From contig NZ_FNSF01000005.1 in assembly GCF_900105455.1 (NCBI RefSeq), positions 248,001-312,000 of the forward strand: a DNA stretch of 64,000 nt. Direction: 5' to 3'. The notes beneath the pieces are model-generated. The model did no database searches. It saw only the letters and a list, made by a program, of their open reading frames with translations, and had not been told where the DNA came from. Position numbers and translations under genes: made by a program. Origin of the DNA: Tenacibaculum sp. MAR_2009_124 (GTDB lineage: Bacteria; Bacteroidota; Bacteroidia; Flavobacteriales; Flavobacteriaceae). Shown piece by piece: positions 45,993 through 55,772 of the stretch (within the stretch, counting starts at the first letter, position 1; the number at the start of each line of letters is the position of its first letter).

Positions 45993-48386
45993 TTATTGTG
46001 ATAGCTGGTAGTTTAATTTTACCGAAAAGGCTCTACCTGGTTTTTGAAGTAAATAATTATCATAAACCTGTTCATTTAATATGTTTGACATATCAAAAGC
46101 TATAATTACTTTTTTTGAAGGAAAAGTATAGCTCAAACCTGCATCAAAGATGAGTTGAGAAGGAATAACACTTTTGTTTTCTTCACTCGCTAAACTTGGC
46201 CAGCTTAGAAAGAATTCATGAACATAGCTAGATTGCACATAGAAAAACGATTTTGAGTTTTTTTGAATTAAGTCGTCAGTATTATACTGTAACCCTGCAT
46301 TGGCTAATAAATAAGGTAAGTTTCTAAGTCTATCTCTGTATACAATATTCCTATTCCCATTCTCCTCAAATTCTAGATTGTTTCTGTAATCGTAATAACT
46401 TCCATTTAAGGATAACCTCAATTTTTCATCAAACTCATACATAATATCAAGCTCGGCACCGATACCAGAAACTTTATTAATATTTCTGAATTGACCATTT
46501 CCCTGACCATCGATTACAGTAAATAACAATCGATCAGAAACGTTTCTATAAAAGGTATTTACTTCTGCTTTTACTTTATGATTCCCTATTTCATAATTAC
46601 CTAGTACTGCACCAAAATTGAAATTAAAACTCTGTTCAGGTTTAATGAATGGGTTGTTATCAATAGTTATTCCATCACCCAAAGCTTCCGTTGGACTAGG
46701 AAATCTAGTTGCTTGTTCAAGTGATGATTTTAACAATAAGTTGGGGATTAGCTTATAGGAAACAGCAAAGCCTCCTCCGAAGTTTGATATGCTATTTGTA
46801 TATTCTACTACTTCATATTGATCTGTAAACTCTAAATCGTTCACCGTAGCATTGTAACCATAATATTTCAAGAAAACATTTGCCCGAAGTTTATCTTCAA
46901 ACTTTTCTGTTTCTAATGATAAACCAGCAAACTGAGTTCCTAAACTTTGAGGTTCGATATAAGGAATTCTATAAACAGGTAAAAAAGGATCTTCTCCACT
47001 TCGAGTTGAATTTGTTTGTAAATAATTTACCCCAATTTTAAAGTCGTTTGGTAACTCATAAGTGGCATTTGCTCTGTATAGTTGATAGTGGTTTTTTTGT
47101 GTAAATTGAGATTTACCATCATATCCCATTTCTCCTCCTGCTAATCGAGTTCCAATAATCTCACCTCGCCAATCATATTGTACGAGAGTTGTGTCTATCA
47201 AAACACCTTTGGTATAAGAATACCCAGCAAATGCGTTTACATCTAGGCCTTTTGCAAAAAGATCTTTCTTTTTGTAGGTAAGTGTTGGAGCGATAGTCTG
47301 TTCATTATTTCTTACTCTACCAAATACTCTTGCCATTGTTTGCGCCGTTTGGACACCTTTTTTAAGATCAGAAGCGAGCAATGAAACAAAAACCTGATCT
47401 GCCCATTTTTTATCCGTTAGACCTATATCAAATTTTGCTGTTGTCGTTTGAAAATCATCATTAAATCGTTCTGCTGGATTCTCTTCTGTAAATTCAACCG
47501 CTTTAAATCCAGTTGATTCATCGGCATAGTGCACTCCTTTACCCCATACTTCATAATTATTATCCGAAAAATTATAGAAAGCTGATAATCGAGTCGTTAA
47601 TCCATTTTCTTGTATCCACTGTCCATGTATTGCCGTTTGATGCGTATTAAATGAACCGAAAGAATATGATACTTCAGCAAAATTTGTCTTTTGTTTTTTT
47701 GTTACCAAGTTAATGGCTCCTCCTAAGGCATCGGATCCTAAATCAGTAGGTACAACTCCTTTATAAATATCTATACGCTCAATTAACGAAATTGGCAAAT
47801 TGTTTATTGAATAAGAAGTTCCGTAAAAATCCATGGGGATACCATCAACGAAAAACCGTATTGCATTCCCTGACATACCGTCCAAAGCATATTCAAAATC
47901 AGATCCTAAACCACCTGTTCTTCGAACTCTTACACCCGCAGTTTTATCAAGAATATTATTTATTTCTAGGTTTTGAGCCTTTAGTGCTTGTGTTTCTATA
48001 GCCGTTACACTAAACCCTTTTTCTTTTAGTTTTGTTGCCTTTTTCTTTCCCTTTACAATTACTTCATCAATTCTTTCAACATTATCAAACAAAACTATTT
48101 TTTTATGTATCTCATTCTGTTTGGTTAGGTCTACTATAATCGATCGTGTTTTAAATGAAATCGCTGAAAACGTTAATGTATATTGAATACCACGAAGTTT
48201 TTCTATTTTAAACTTTCCGTCAATATCGGTAAACGCACCTTTTATAGAAGGTTTAACAATGATACTAACATCAGGGACAGGAACATTATTCTGATCAACA
48301 ACAACACCTTTTATTACCTTATTGTCTTGCCCTACAACATTAATCGACACTTGAAAAAACAAGAGAATAGCTAAAAAATTTCTCAA
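45993..48386 (-). CDS. TonB-dependent receptor (XusA-like)
   Basis: 797 residues. Signal peptide, carboxypeptidase-regulatory-like domain (about 24-100, KGVVVDQNNVPVPDVSI), TonB-box-like IDEVIVKG, plug domain (about 125-230, GGLGSDFEYALDGMSG...FVDGIPM), then a beta-barrel ending with KLNYQLSQ. It imports a ligand across the outer membrane using TonB energy; XusA-type siderophore uptake is inferred from the DUF4374 partner. No ATG fits: the frame begins at TTG (48386), which gives a clean signal peptide (RNFLAILLFFQVSINVVGQ). Divergent from the LytS-type kinase gene. Confidence 0.9.
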   Translation of the reverse strand: MRNFLAILLFFQVSINVVGQDNKVIKGVVVDQNNVPVPDVSIIVKPSIKGAFTDIDGKFKIEKLRGIQYTLTFSAISFKTRSIIVDLTKQNEIHKKIVLFDNVERIDEVIVKGKKKATKLKEKGFSVTAIETQALKAQNLEINNILDKTAGVRVRRTGGLGSDFEYALDGMSGNAIRFFVDGIPMDFYGTSYSINNLPISLIERIDIYKGVVPTDLGSDALGGAINLVTKKQKTNFAEVSYSFGSFNTHQTAIHGQWIQENGLTTRLSAFYNFSDNNYEVWGKGVHYADESTGFKAVEFTEENPAERFNDDFQTTTAKFDIGLTDKKWADQVFVSLLASDLKKGVQTAQTMARVFGRVRNNEQTIAPTLTYKKKDLFAKGLDVNAFAGYSYTKGVLIDTTLVQYDWRGEIIGTRLAGGEMGYDGKSQFTQKNHYQLYRANATYELPNDFKIGVNYLQTNSTRSGEDPFLPVYRIPYIEPQSLGTQFAGLSLETEKFEDKLRANVFLKYYGYNATVNDLEFTDQYEVVEYTNSISNFGGGFAVSYKLIPNLLLKSSLEQATRFPSPTEALGDGITIDNNPFIKPEQSFNFNFGAVLGNYEIGNHKVKAEVNTFYRNVSDRLLFTVIDGQGNGQFRNINKVSGIGAELDIMYEFDEKLRLSLNGSYYDYRNNLEFEENGNRNIVYRDRLRNLPYLLANAGLQYNTDDLIQKNSKSFFYVQSSYVHEFFLSWPSLASEENKSVIPSQLIFDAGLSYTFPSKKVIIAFDMSNILNEQVYDNYLLQKPGRAFSVKLNYQLSQ

Positions 48387-48517
48387 AACTTTATTTAGAT
48401 TTACTTTAAATAGCGAAATTAGCTATTCCTTAGAACCCTAAAAGCAATAATCTGTGAACGACATTTTTATTCTTTAAACAACATTTGAATCGTTAAAAGA
48501 AATATTTTGGAAAGCCC

Positions 48518-48525
48518 TAAATTTG
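48518..48525 (+). promoter_or_regulatory. Possible -7 element for the LytS/LytTR operon
   Basis: TAAATTTG matches TAnnTTTG, 43 bases before the kinase start. No well-spaced TTTG -33 box was found, so this is tentative. Confidence 0.3.
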
Positions 48526-48568
48526 GAAACTCATTGTTGCTATATCGATTAATGTAGAAAGAATTTAA

Positions 48569-49621
48569 ATGAATATAATTACGACCTTTTTCAAAAAACA
48601 TATTTCAGAAATTGCTTATCAACTATTCGTTGCAATTTTTGCTTTTCTATTTTTTGCATACAGTCAAGAAGTCTATGAGATTCAATCTTTTCAAGGATAT
48701 CAACTACCACATGAGCTAGCGTTCTTTCTGAATTATTTTATTGCATCAATCACAATTAACTATTTACTGATTCCTAAATTTCTGAATACTAATAAACATC
48801 TATTATTTATTTCGTTGTTTACCTTAACCATCGGTTTTGTTATCTTAATAGATGAATATTTTTTAGAAAAATTATATTTCCCCGACACAAGAGGTACATA
48901 TTTTCCAGGAATACTCTTCAGTCTATTAGAAACATTACCTCTTATTTTGTTAATGGTTTCTTTTAAAATATTTTGGGACTTCCGTAAAAAGCAAAATGAA
49001 GTAAAAAAATTAGAACTCCATGTTAAAGAGAGTGAATTACAATTCTTAAAACTGCAAATAAACCCTCATTTTTTGTTTAATAACTTAAATAATTTGTATT
49101 CATATTCTCTGGAGAACTCACCAAAAACCTCCACCATTATTATAGAATTATCTTCTGTTCTTAGATATATTCTTTATGATTGTAAAGCCGACTTCGTTCC
49201 TTTACATAAGGAATTGGATCATTTAAAAAACTTTACAGAACTCAATAAACTTCAAATAGAAGAAAGAGGTGTTATATCTTATGAAGAAAATATAGGTTCT
49301 TCAAAATTCGAAATTGCCCCTTTAATCTTAGTAGTTTTTATTGAGAATGCTTTCAAGCATAGTATGTTAAACCAATCTGGTGACATTTCAATTACTATTA
49401 ATGTTAATGTTTCTATTGATGGTGTTTTAAGCTTTATTTGCAAAAACAATTATATTCCGTTTCACACAAAAACCAACTTGCAAAGCGGTATTGGATTGGT
49501 AAATGTTAAAAAACGTTTAGAACTAATGTATCATGACAAATACCAACTAGAGCTTAAAGAAAACGAAAACACTTACGAAGTACATTTATCCATGCAACTT
49601 AAACCTTCAAAAAATGCTTAA
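48569..49621 (+). CDS. LytS/YehU-type sensor histidine kinase
   Basis: 350 residues. Four membrane helices (about 10-32, 48-68, 76-97, 114-135) with little extracytoplasmic sequence, a coiled linker, then a His_kinase domain with the phospho-acceptor in LQINPHFLFNNLNNLYS, and an ATPase domain with the N-box ENAFKHS and GIGLVNVKKRL. It overlaps the LytTR regulator gene by 8 bases, so the pair is coupled. It sits between the two Xus-like loci and is divergent from the first receptor, so it probably regulates one or both; the signal is not known. Confidence 0.9.
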   Translation: MNIITTFFKKHISEIAYQLFVAIFAFLFFAYSQEVYEIQSFQGYQLPHELAFFLNYFIASITINYLLIPKFLNTNKHLLFISLFTLTIGFVILIDEYFLEKLYFPDTRGTYFPGILFSLLETLPLILLMVSFKIFWDFRKKQNEVKKLELHVKESELQFLKLQINPHFLFNNLNNLYSYSLENSPKTSTIIIELSSVLRYILYDCKADFVPLHKELDHLKNFTELNKLQIEERGVISYEENIGSSKFEIAPLILVVFIENAFKHSMLNQSGDISITINVNVSIDGVLSFICKNNYIPFHTKTNLQSGIGLVNVKKRLELMYHDKYQLELKENENTYEVHLSMQLKPSKNA

Positions 49622-50282
49622 CTGTATTATTATAGAGGATCAACCACCTGCGCAAAGAATACTTAAAAAATATATTGGAGACTCAGAAATTCTGATTTTA
49701 AAAGGCACTTTTGCTGACGCTATTAAAGGAGATGAATTTCTGAAGAAAAACCACGTTGATATTATTTTTTTAGACATCAATCTTCCTAAACTATCGGGTA
49801 TCGACTTTTTACGATCTTTAGAAAACCAACCTCATATAGTTTTGACTACTGCTTTTTCTGACTTTGGTATAGAAAGTTACGAACATAATGTTATCGATTA
49901 TTTATTAAAGCCTTTTTCCTTTGAAAGATTCCAAAAATCGATTCATAAAGTTCTCAAAACCCGTTCATCAGTAAAAAATAACGAAACAGTATTTATAAAA
50001 TCTGGTTATGAGTTAATAAAAATAAATGCAGAGAATATTATTTATATAAAATCTGATGGTGACTACACAGAAATCATTACAAATAATAAAGTTTATTTGA
50101 GTAATGATTCATTGAAATACTGGGCTACAACACTAAATAAAACTTTTAAACAAATTCATAAATCTTATATAATTAACAGCAGTCATCTTGAAAAAATATC
50201 GACAAATAAGGTTTATTTACTAGAAGGTAATGTATTGCCTATAGGACGAGCGTTCAAAAAAAGTTTTATTGGAAACTTATAA
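49614..50282 (+). CDS. LytTR family response regulator
   Basis: 222 residues. Receiver domain with EDQ near residue 8, the phospho-acceptor Asp in IIFLDINLPKLSG and the conserved Lys in LLKPFSF. A LytTR DNA-binding domain follows from about residue 125 (IYIKSDGDYTEI...HKSYIIN). Partner of the overlapping kinase. Probable target: the neighbouring TonB receptor operons, inferred from position. Confidence 0.92.
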   Translation: MLNCIIIEDQPPAQRILKKYIGDSEILILKGTFADAIKGDEFLKKNHVDIIFLDINLPKLSGIDFLRSLENQPHIVLTTAFSDFGIESYEHNVIDYLLKPFSFERFQKSIHKVLKTRSSVKNNETVFIKSGYELIKINAENIIYIKSDGDYTEIITNNKVYLSNDSLKYWATTLNKTFKQIHKSYIINSSHLEKISTNKVYLLEGNVLPIGRAFKKSFIGNL

Positions 50283-50335
50283 ATACCGCAATTAGTTACT
50301 AAAGAATTTGATGTAATTTCCCGGTAAAACAAAAC

Positions 50336-51334
50336 TTAAGTTTCTTTTCTATAAGTGCTTGGGTTTACTCCAAAGTATTTTTTAAATGCCTTTGTAAAAT
50401 GCTGTGAATATTTATACCCAACAATTTCGGCTATTTCATATACTGATTTGCTTGAAGATTTTAACATCCCTTCAGCTAGTTCCATTCTCCTTGCTGTTAT
50501 AAATTTGAAAATGGTTTGTCCGAAGTTAATTTTAAATTCCTTCTTTAAATCTTGAGTGTTCATTCCTATTTTTTTCGCTATTGACGAAATTGTCAACTGA
50601 CCACTTATATTCTCCTCTATAAATGACTTCGCTTCAACAATTTTATCATGATGCCTTATGATATGGATATCTTTTGATCGATCTTTAAAGTCTTGTAACT
50701 GTAAAATTAGCAGCTCAATTATTTTACACTCCAAATAGTGCGTTCTATAATGGTTGTCAATCTTACAATTTGCTATTTGCTGAATAACCAAAAGCATTTC
50801 CGAATTAATTTTATGGCTTTTTTCTCCAAAAACAAAGGGTTGATTGTTTCTAATCGCATCTCCTAAACGTTCCAATTCCTCCCAGTTATCCTTGAAAACT
50901 TTATGCACAAAACTTAGTGAAAGTGTTATTTCTAAAGTGTTTCTGGTAATATTAGCAGGAAAACTTAAAACGCCATCCACCTTAGGAAAAAAGAATAATT
51001 GATGATAGCCATTAGGAATAATAACAGGTAAACTTTTTTCATTTCTTGGCGAATATGAAGAAGATCCTTCTATTTCAAAATGCATTTTAAAAAAAGGAAA
51101 ATTGTGTTTGACATCGATACTTAAATCTTTCTTTAAGTTTACTTTTCCCATCTCAATTTTAGCTCCATGCAAGAGATACTCATCAAATATGGCATCTACA
51201 AATTCTGTACATACTTTGTTTTGAGTTTTTTCGAACGAAGTATTATCTGAAAATCCTAGAGGATATCTGATTACCTTCTTTGTATTAATTGCACCGGTAA
51301 GTGAAAATGTAGATTTATAAGGTGGGAATTTCAT
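50336..51334 (-). CDS. AraC family transcriptional regulator
   Basis: 332 residues. An N-terminal ligand-binding-like region of about 220 residues, not recognised, precedes two C-terminal helix-turn-helix motifs (SIAKKIGMNTQDLKKEF and VYEIAEIVGYKYSQHFTKAF). The family signature and the PSTYRK end are typical; related regulators of this size (PchR-like) control siderophore uptake genes. It is divergent from the second TonB receptor and the two share a compact promoter region with a 10-6-10 inverted repeat. Likely activates that receptor operon when the ligand is present (inferred). Confidence 0.9.
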   Translation of the reverse strand: MKFPPYKSTFSLTGAINTKKVIRYPLGFSDNTSFEKTQNKVCTEFVDAIFDEYLLHGAKIEMGKVNLKKDLSIDVKHNFPFFKMHFEIEGSSSYSPRNEKSLPVIIPNGYHQLFFFPKVDGVLSFPANITRNTLEITLSLSFVHKVFKDNWEELERLGDAIRNNQPFVFGEKSHKINSEMLLVIQQIANCKIDNHYRTHYLECKIIELLILQLQDFKDRSKDIHIIRHHDKIVEAKSFIEENISGQLTISSIAKKIGMNTQDLKKEFKINFGQTIFKFITARRMELAEGMLKSSSKSVYEIAEIVGYKYSQHFTKAFKKYFGVNPSTYRKET

Positions 51335-51377
51335 ATTTCCGAATGAGTTATTTTAACTTCCCTTTGCGTTATTTCTT

Positions 51378-51403
51378 AGCAAAAATATGAATTTATTTTT
51401 GCT
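51378..51403. promoter_or_regulatory. Inverted repeat containing mirrored -7 elements
   Basis: AGCAAAAATA and TATTTTTGCT form a perfect 10 bp inverted repeat with a 6-base centre. Each arm contains TATTTTTG, a match to TAnnTTTG, facing outward: 51394-51401 on plus toward the receptor, 51387-51380 on minus toward the AraC gene. Start codons lie about 36 and 46 bases beyond. It looks like two overlapping divergent promoters, or an operator. Confidence 0.5.
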
Positions 51404-51436
51404 GCGAAAAATCAGTCTAAATAAGAATAACGTTAA

Positions 51437-53809
51437 ATGTTTATTAATACCAAACTTGCTTCTTACTTTTTATTAATCCTATCATTACTAGTTTGGAATG
51501 TTAGTTCTCAAAACAAGCTCATATCATTAAAAGGGGAATTGATAGATGAAAACGGCACCTCATTAAAATCTATTAGCATATACTTAGTGGAACTAAACAT
51601 TACTACAAAAAGTAATTCTGCTGGTTCTTTTGAATTTAAAAACATTCCCCCTGCTATTTATACACTGATTATTGAAAGTGATAGTCATGAACTTTTAACA
51701 AAAAAAGTATCTCTAAAAACTCAAAATCAAGAAATTCAAATTGTCTTAAAAAGGAATGAAAAGTTAAAGGAAGTTATTGTTTTGGGTAAAAAGAAAAACC
51801 AATTCAAAAGCCTGGGCTACGAACTTGAGATACTTAATATTGCTAATGAGTTAAACAACACCAAAACACTCAATCAAATACTAGAGCAACAATCAAGCAT
51901 TAATGTTCGCCAAAGTGGAGGTTTAGGTTCAAGGGTCAATTATTCCATTAACGGATTATCTGAAAAATCCGTTCGGTTTTTCATTGATGGTATTCCTATG
52001 GAATTTTATGGTGCTTCTTTTTCAATTAATACCATTCCCATATCTGTAATTGATAAAATTGAAATTTATAAAGGAATCACCCCTATTTACCTGAGTAATG
52101 ATAATCTTGGCGGAGCAATTAATTTAATTACTAAAAAAGTATCCCAAAATCTAATCAAAATTTCCTATTCTTTCGGTTCTTTCAATACTCATACTTCATC
52201 CGTATACACAAATATAAACTTAGATAAAAAAGGAGCTTATATTAATGCTTTTGGTTTTTACAATTATTCAGATAACAACTATGAAATTTGGGGAGATAAT
52301 GTTCTGGTAACGGATCCAGAAACTTTTAATGTAACAAGAAACAATCGCGTTGAACGATTTCATGACGCCTTTCAATCCAAAGGGATTAAAGCTTCCTTTG
52401 GAATCAAAAACAGGAGTTGGACGGATCATTTTGAAACAGGACTCATTCTAACCGACTTTGATAAAGAAATTCAACATGGCCCTACTATGGAAATTCCGTT
52501 TGGCGAAGCCACTTATTCTCAAAAAAACGGAACCGCGTATTTACGTTATTCAAAGAAAAACCTGCTTAACAAAAAACTAGGCATTCAATTATTCGCTGGG
52601 TATTCTGACCGAACTAGAGTTCATATTGATACAACCAAAAATATTTATAGCTGGAATGGTAAAATTATCGGTCAGAGAGTTCTTGGAGGTGAACAGTACG
52701 GGGTCTTAACCCAAAACACATTAAAGAAGAAAACTTTTATTCAAAAATTAAGTGCTGACTATAGATTGAACAACCAGCATAAAGCATACTTTACCTCTCA
52801 AATTGCCTTTGTCAATAGAACAGATAATGATCCTACTATTACTAATAAAAATGAAGCTTATTGGGCACCTCAACACTTTAACAAAAACACCTTCGGATTA
52901 GCTCTTGATTCGAAATGGTTGCATAGAAAGCTAAGCACCTCTTTTTTTATAAAAAATCATTCCTTTAATGCTAAAATTAAAACTACAGAAGACGGGCAAT
53001 TGTTTAAAAACAGCAATGCAGATGCTAACTTCTTTGGTTTTGGGTTTTCATCTTCATACAAAATCAACCAACTCCTTATACTGAAAACCTCTTTTGAAAG
53101 AGCCAATAGACTTCCTGAGGAAACGGAAATTTTGGGAGACGGTGTAAACATTTTAAGTACAGATCAGCTTAAAGCCGAACAAAGCTTTAATTATAATATT
53201 GGTGTGCAACATCAATTATTACTGAATAATAATTCGACTTTAACATATAATCTATTCTTCTTTCGAAGAGATGTCGATAATTTTATTAAGCTATGGCAAA
53301 AAGATGATTCCGCCTTTGTTTACATCAATTTTGACAACATTGACATCCATGGTTTCGATGCTGAATTGAAATACAAATGGAAAAACAAATTTCAAGTGAA
53401 CTATGCCATTTCTAGACTTTTTCCAATCATCAAATCGAGATTAGATAGCGATGGTAACAAAAACCTATTATTCAATTCAGAATTGCCGAACACGTTACTT
53501 TTTAAAAGCACTTTAAACACTCAAGTAAACTTTGAAAACACTTTTAAAACAAACGATGCCTTATCAGTTAAATGGGCTTCAAATTTTGTGGATTCATTTT
53601 TTGTTCGTGATAATGTTTTCGGTGCCGATAACAAAGATGAAATACCTCAACAACTCTCTCATAACGTTGGTGTAAACTATTCCTTCCCCAATAAAAAAAT
53701 TTCTATTGGACTGGATTGCAATAATATTTTTGATGCACAGTTATTTGACAACTTTGCAATACAAAAACCTGGGAGAGCATTTTTTACTAAAATTAATTGG
53801 TCTATATAA
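51437..53809 (+). CDS. TonB-dependent receptor, second Xus-like locus
   Basis: 790 residues. Signal peptide (about 1-25), carboxypeptidase-regulatory-like domain (about 30-105), TonB-box-like KEVIVLG, plug domain with the same segments as the receptor at 45993 (GGLGSRVNYSINGLS...FIDGIPMEFYG), barrel ending KINWSI. Receptor and paralogue also share the QKPGRAF stretch near the end. First gene of an operon with a DUF4374 lipoprotein, a helical lipoprotein and a PepSY protein, the full XusABC-like set. Likely imports a ferric siderophore or similar chelate; the ligand is inferred only from family context. Confidence 0.92.
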   Translation: MFINTKLASYFLLILSLLVWNVSSQNKLISLKGELIDENGTSLKSISIYLVELNITTKSNSAGSFEFKNIPPAIYTLIIESDSHELLTKKVSLKTQNQEIQIVLKRNEKLKEVIVLGKKKNQFKSLGYELEILNIANELNNTKTLNQILEQQSSINVRQSGGLGSRVNYSINGLSEKSVRFFIDGIPMEFYGASFSINTIPISVIDKIEIYKGITPIYLSNDNLGGAINLITKKVSQNLIKISYSFGSFNTHTSSVYTNINLDKKGAYINAFGFYNYSDNNYEIWGDNVLVTDPETFNVTRNNRVERFHDAFQSKGIKASFGIKNRSWTDHFETGLILTDFDKEIQHGPTMEIPFGEATYSQKNGTAYLRYSKKNLLNKKLGIQLFAGYSDRTRVHIDTTKNIYSWNGKIIGQRVLGGEQYGVLTQNTLKKKTFIQKLSADYRLNNQHKAYFTSQIAFVNRTDNDPTITNKNEAYWAPQHFNKNTFGLALDSKWLHRKLSTSFFIKNHSFNAKIKTTEDGQLFKNSNADANFFGFGFSSSYKINQLLILKTSFERANRLPEETEILGDGVNILSTDQLKAEQSFNYNIGVQHQLLLNNNSTLTYNLFFFRRDVDNFIKLWQKDDSAFVYINFDNIDIHGFDAELKYKWKNKFQVNYAISRLFPIIKSRLDSDGNKNLLFNSELPNTLLFKSTLNTQVNFENTFKTNDALSVKWASNFVDSFFVRDNVFGADNKDEIPQQLSHNVGVNYSFPNKKISIGLDCNNIFDAQLFDNFAIQKPGRAFFTKINWSI

Positions 53810-53823
53810 CAACTATAATTATT

Positions 53824-55116
53824 ATGAATACTCGATTTAAGTTTACACAATTGCTAGGTTTAATATTCCCAGCAGTTTTTATGATGTCATGTTCAAGTGA
53901 CAATGATAATGCTGGGGATAATCCTCCAGTTGAACCTGCTAACTACTCGGTTTTAGCGAATATTGACAGAACCTACTATTTAGCTCAAACAGATGATTTA
54001 ACACAAGGAAATTTAAGTTTTGTTAATAACGGTACTCAGTTAAATTCAGATATCTCAGCAAAAGTTTTAAAACAAGGAGATTTTTTATATTCTCTTAATT
54101 ATGGAACAGGTATTCTTACACAATTAAGAACCCAAGAAGATGGCAGCTATGCAACGGTTAAGGAACTTGACGCGGGTTTAGCTGTTGGATCAACAACACC
54201 TCGTTACAAAATAGCTAACGAAACAACCTTAATGTTATACAATGTAACCACTGAGGAAGTAAAAAATAATGCAGATGAAATTGTAGACTATGTTTGTACA
54301 CTTCGTTTTGCGGCAGTTAATCTTCCTGATTTAACAATTAGTAACTTGACTGAATTTGTGATTCCTCAATCAGAAAATGCAAAATTAGGTGGTAGTTCAA
54401 TTGGGTTTCATCCAATGCGTGTTGATAGTCCTGTAATTTCAGGAAACAAAATCTACTTTGGAATCATGCACTTAGATATTCAATCATCTCCAATTCCTCC
54501 TTTCAGAACTCCAAAACAAACTGGATTGGAAACTTTAGTATTTGATTATCCATCGTTTGCAAATGGTAAAATAGTAGAGTCTAACTCAGCAGCAGGGCAC
54601 ACTGGTGGCTATAGAGCTCCTTCTATGCATGTTGATGAAAGAGGTGATGTGTATCAGTCGAACTGGTTTGCTTCGGGAAGTAGATTCGATTTATCAGCAG
54701 GTGATAAAACTGTGATTAAAAAACTAACCAACGGATCGTATGATGAAACTTATGAATTTAATATTTCAGAAGCGTTGGGGCTAGATTCAAATGTTGGAAC
54801 CATAGGTTGGTTCTATGTTGGAAATGGAGTTGGTTTTATGCCAATTCATATTGAAACCGAAGGAAATATTGTTAGAGAAGATTCGTGGAAAGTTGCTAAA
54901 ATTAATGTGTACAACAAAACTGCTGAACTATTAGATGTTCCTTTTTCGAGATTATTCTCGTATCAAAATGGAGTAATTGAGGGTACTAAGTTTTTTATGG
55001 CTATTTCTCCTCAAAACCAAGATGCTTTTATCTATGAATTTAATACTGAAAACTCTTCAGTAAAAAAAGGACTAGCTCTTGACGGTGGTAATCTTTTAAT
55101 TGAAGGAATTTATTAA
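53824..55116 (+). CDS. DUF4374 (XusB-like) lipoprotein
   Basis: 430 residues. Lipoprotein signal with lipobox MMSC (Cys at about 23) and a Gly/Asp/Pro linker, then the DUF4374 propeller-like domain (NYSVLANIDRTYYLAQTDDL..., TGLETLVFDYPSF, AGHTGGYRAPSMHVD; quoted in parts). I use the ATG at 53824, 14 bases after the receptor stop, since the longer frame from 53797 would put nine extra residues before the signal peptide. Expected to sit on the cell surface and hand a siderophore to the receptor encoded upstream. It lacks the MopE-like insert of its paralogue. Confidence 0.88.
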   Translation: MNTRFKFTQLLGLIFPAVFMMSCSSDNDNAGDNPPVEPANYSVLANIDRTYYLAQTDDLTQGNLSFVNNGTQLNSDISAKVLKQGDFLYSLNYGTGILTQLRTQEDGSYATVKELDAGLAVGSTTPRYKIANETTLMLYNVTTEEVKNNADEIVDYVCTLRFAAVNLPDLTISNLTEFVIPQSENAKLGGSSIGFHPMRVDSPVISGNKIYFGIMHLDIQSSPIPPFRTPKQTGLETLVFDYPSFANGKIVESNSAAGHTGGYRAPSMHVDERGDVYQSNWFASGSRFDLSAGDKTVIKKLTNGSYDETYEFNISEALGLDSNVGTIGWFYVGNGVGFMPIHIETEGNIVREDSWKVAKINVYNKTAELLDVPFSRLFSYQNGVIEGTKFFMAISPQNQDAFIYEFNTENSSVKKGLALDGGNLLIEGIY

Positions 55117-55130
55117 TTTGTTTTAACCTT

Positions 55131-55162
55131 GGTCTCTCCTCTGCATGGGGGAGGCCATTTTT
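55131..55162 (+). terminator. Intra-operon terminator or attenuator
   Basis: GGTCTCTCC (55131-55139) pairs with GGGGAGGCC (55148-55156), nine pairs including two G-U, around an 8-base loop, followed by ATTTTT. It lies between the DUF4374 gene and the helical lipoprotein gene and may lower expression of the distal genes. Confidence 0.65.
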
Positions 55163-55172
55163 ATTCGTTATT

Positions 55173-55769
55173 ATGAACTTAAAAAAACTAACATATTTAT
55201 TAGCAATTTCCCTGTTAATATTATCGTGTTCTTCCAAAAAACACGAAGGTCCGTTTAACTATAATCTTATTAAAAACAAGTTGAACCTTACCCTGTCGGA
55301 GATTGAAGAGTTTGATAAAATTATTGGAGAATATAATGGAAAGTTGGTAGCTAATTTTCAAACTTCCGGTAGATCTAAATCCGAAAAAATGAAAAATGCT
55401 AAAGAGATTTCTTCAATTCAAGATAGTTTGATAAAGTTACTACTATCGAAAGAAAAATATAGTATTTATAAAACGGAAATTGATATTGAAAGAAAAGGAA
55501 GAGATCAACATAATATGAACTTGATAAAAGCACAACTGAGTTTAGATAGTTTGCAAACAAAAAAGTTTGAGGCTGCTAATAAGGCGTTTTACACCACCTT
55601 AATTGGCAACCATGATTATTATCATGGAAAGCCAGATGTTTATCTTCAATACTATAAAGAAATTGATGCCAATCGCCAGAATTTATTCGAAAAAATGTTA
55701 ACCAAAGAGCAGCTAAACACTTATAATAAACTAAAAAGTGAATACAAAATTGGTCAAAATGAGCATTAG
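55173..55769 (+). CDS. Helical lipoprotein with two Spy/CpxP-like repeats
   Basis: 198 residues. Lipobox LLILSC (Cys at about 19). Two similar helical units can be seen: LNLTLSEIEEFDKI...LLSKEKYSIYKTEI and LSLDSLQTKKFEAA...MLTKEQLNTYNKL. The L-x-L...L(T/S)KE(Q/K)xxxY pattern recalls Spy/CpxP-type periplasmic proteins. No enzymatic motif. It sits after the intra-operon terminator and 3 bp before the PepSY gene, so it probably works with the PepSY protein in ligand handling or metal release. The function is unknown. Confidence 0.7.
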   Translation: MNLKKLTYLLAISLLILSCSSKKHEGPFNYNLIKNKLNLTLSEIEEFDKIIGEYNGKLVANFQTSGRSKSEKMKNAKEISSIQDSLIKLLLSKEKYSIYKTEIDIERKGRDQHNMNLIKAQLSLDSLQTKKFEAANKAFYTTLIGNHDYYHGKPDVYLQYYKEIDANRQNLFEKMLTKEQLNTYNKLKSEYKIGQNEH

Positions 55770-55772
55770 TTC

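Noticed and set aside
53797..53823. Start of the second DUF4374 gene inside the receptor gene
   Set aside because: It would place extra residues before a good lipoprotein signal peptide; the ATG at 53824 fits better.
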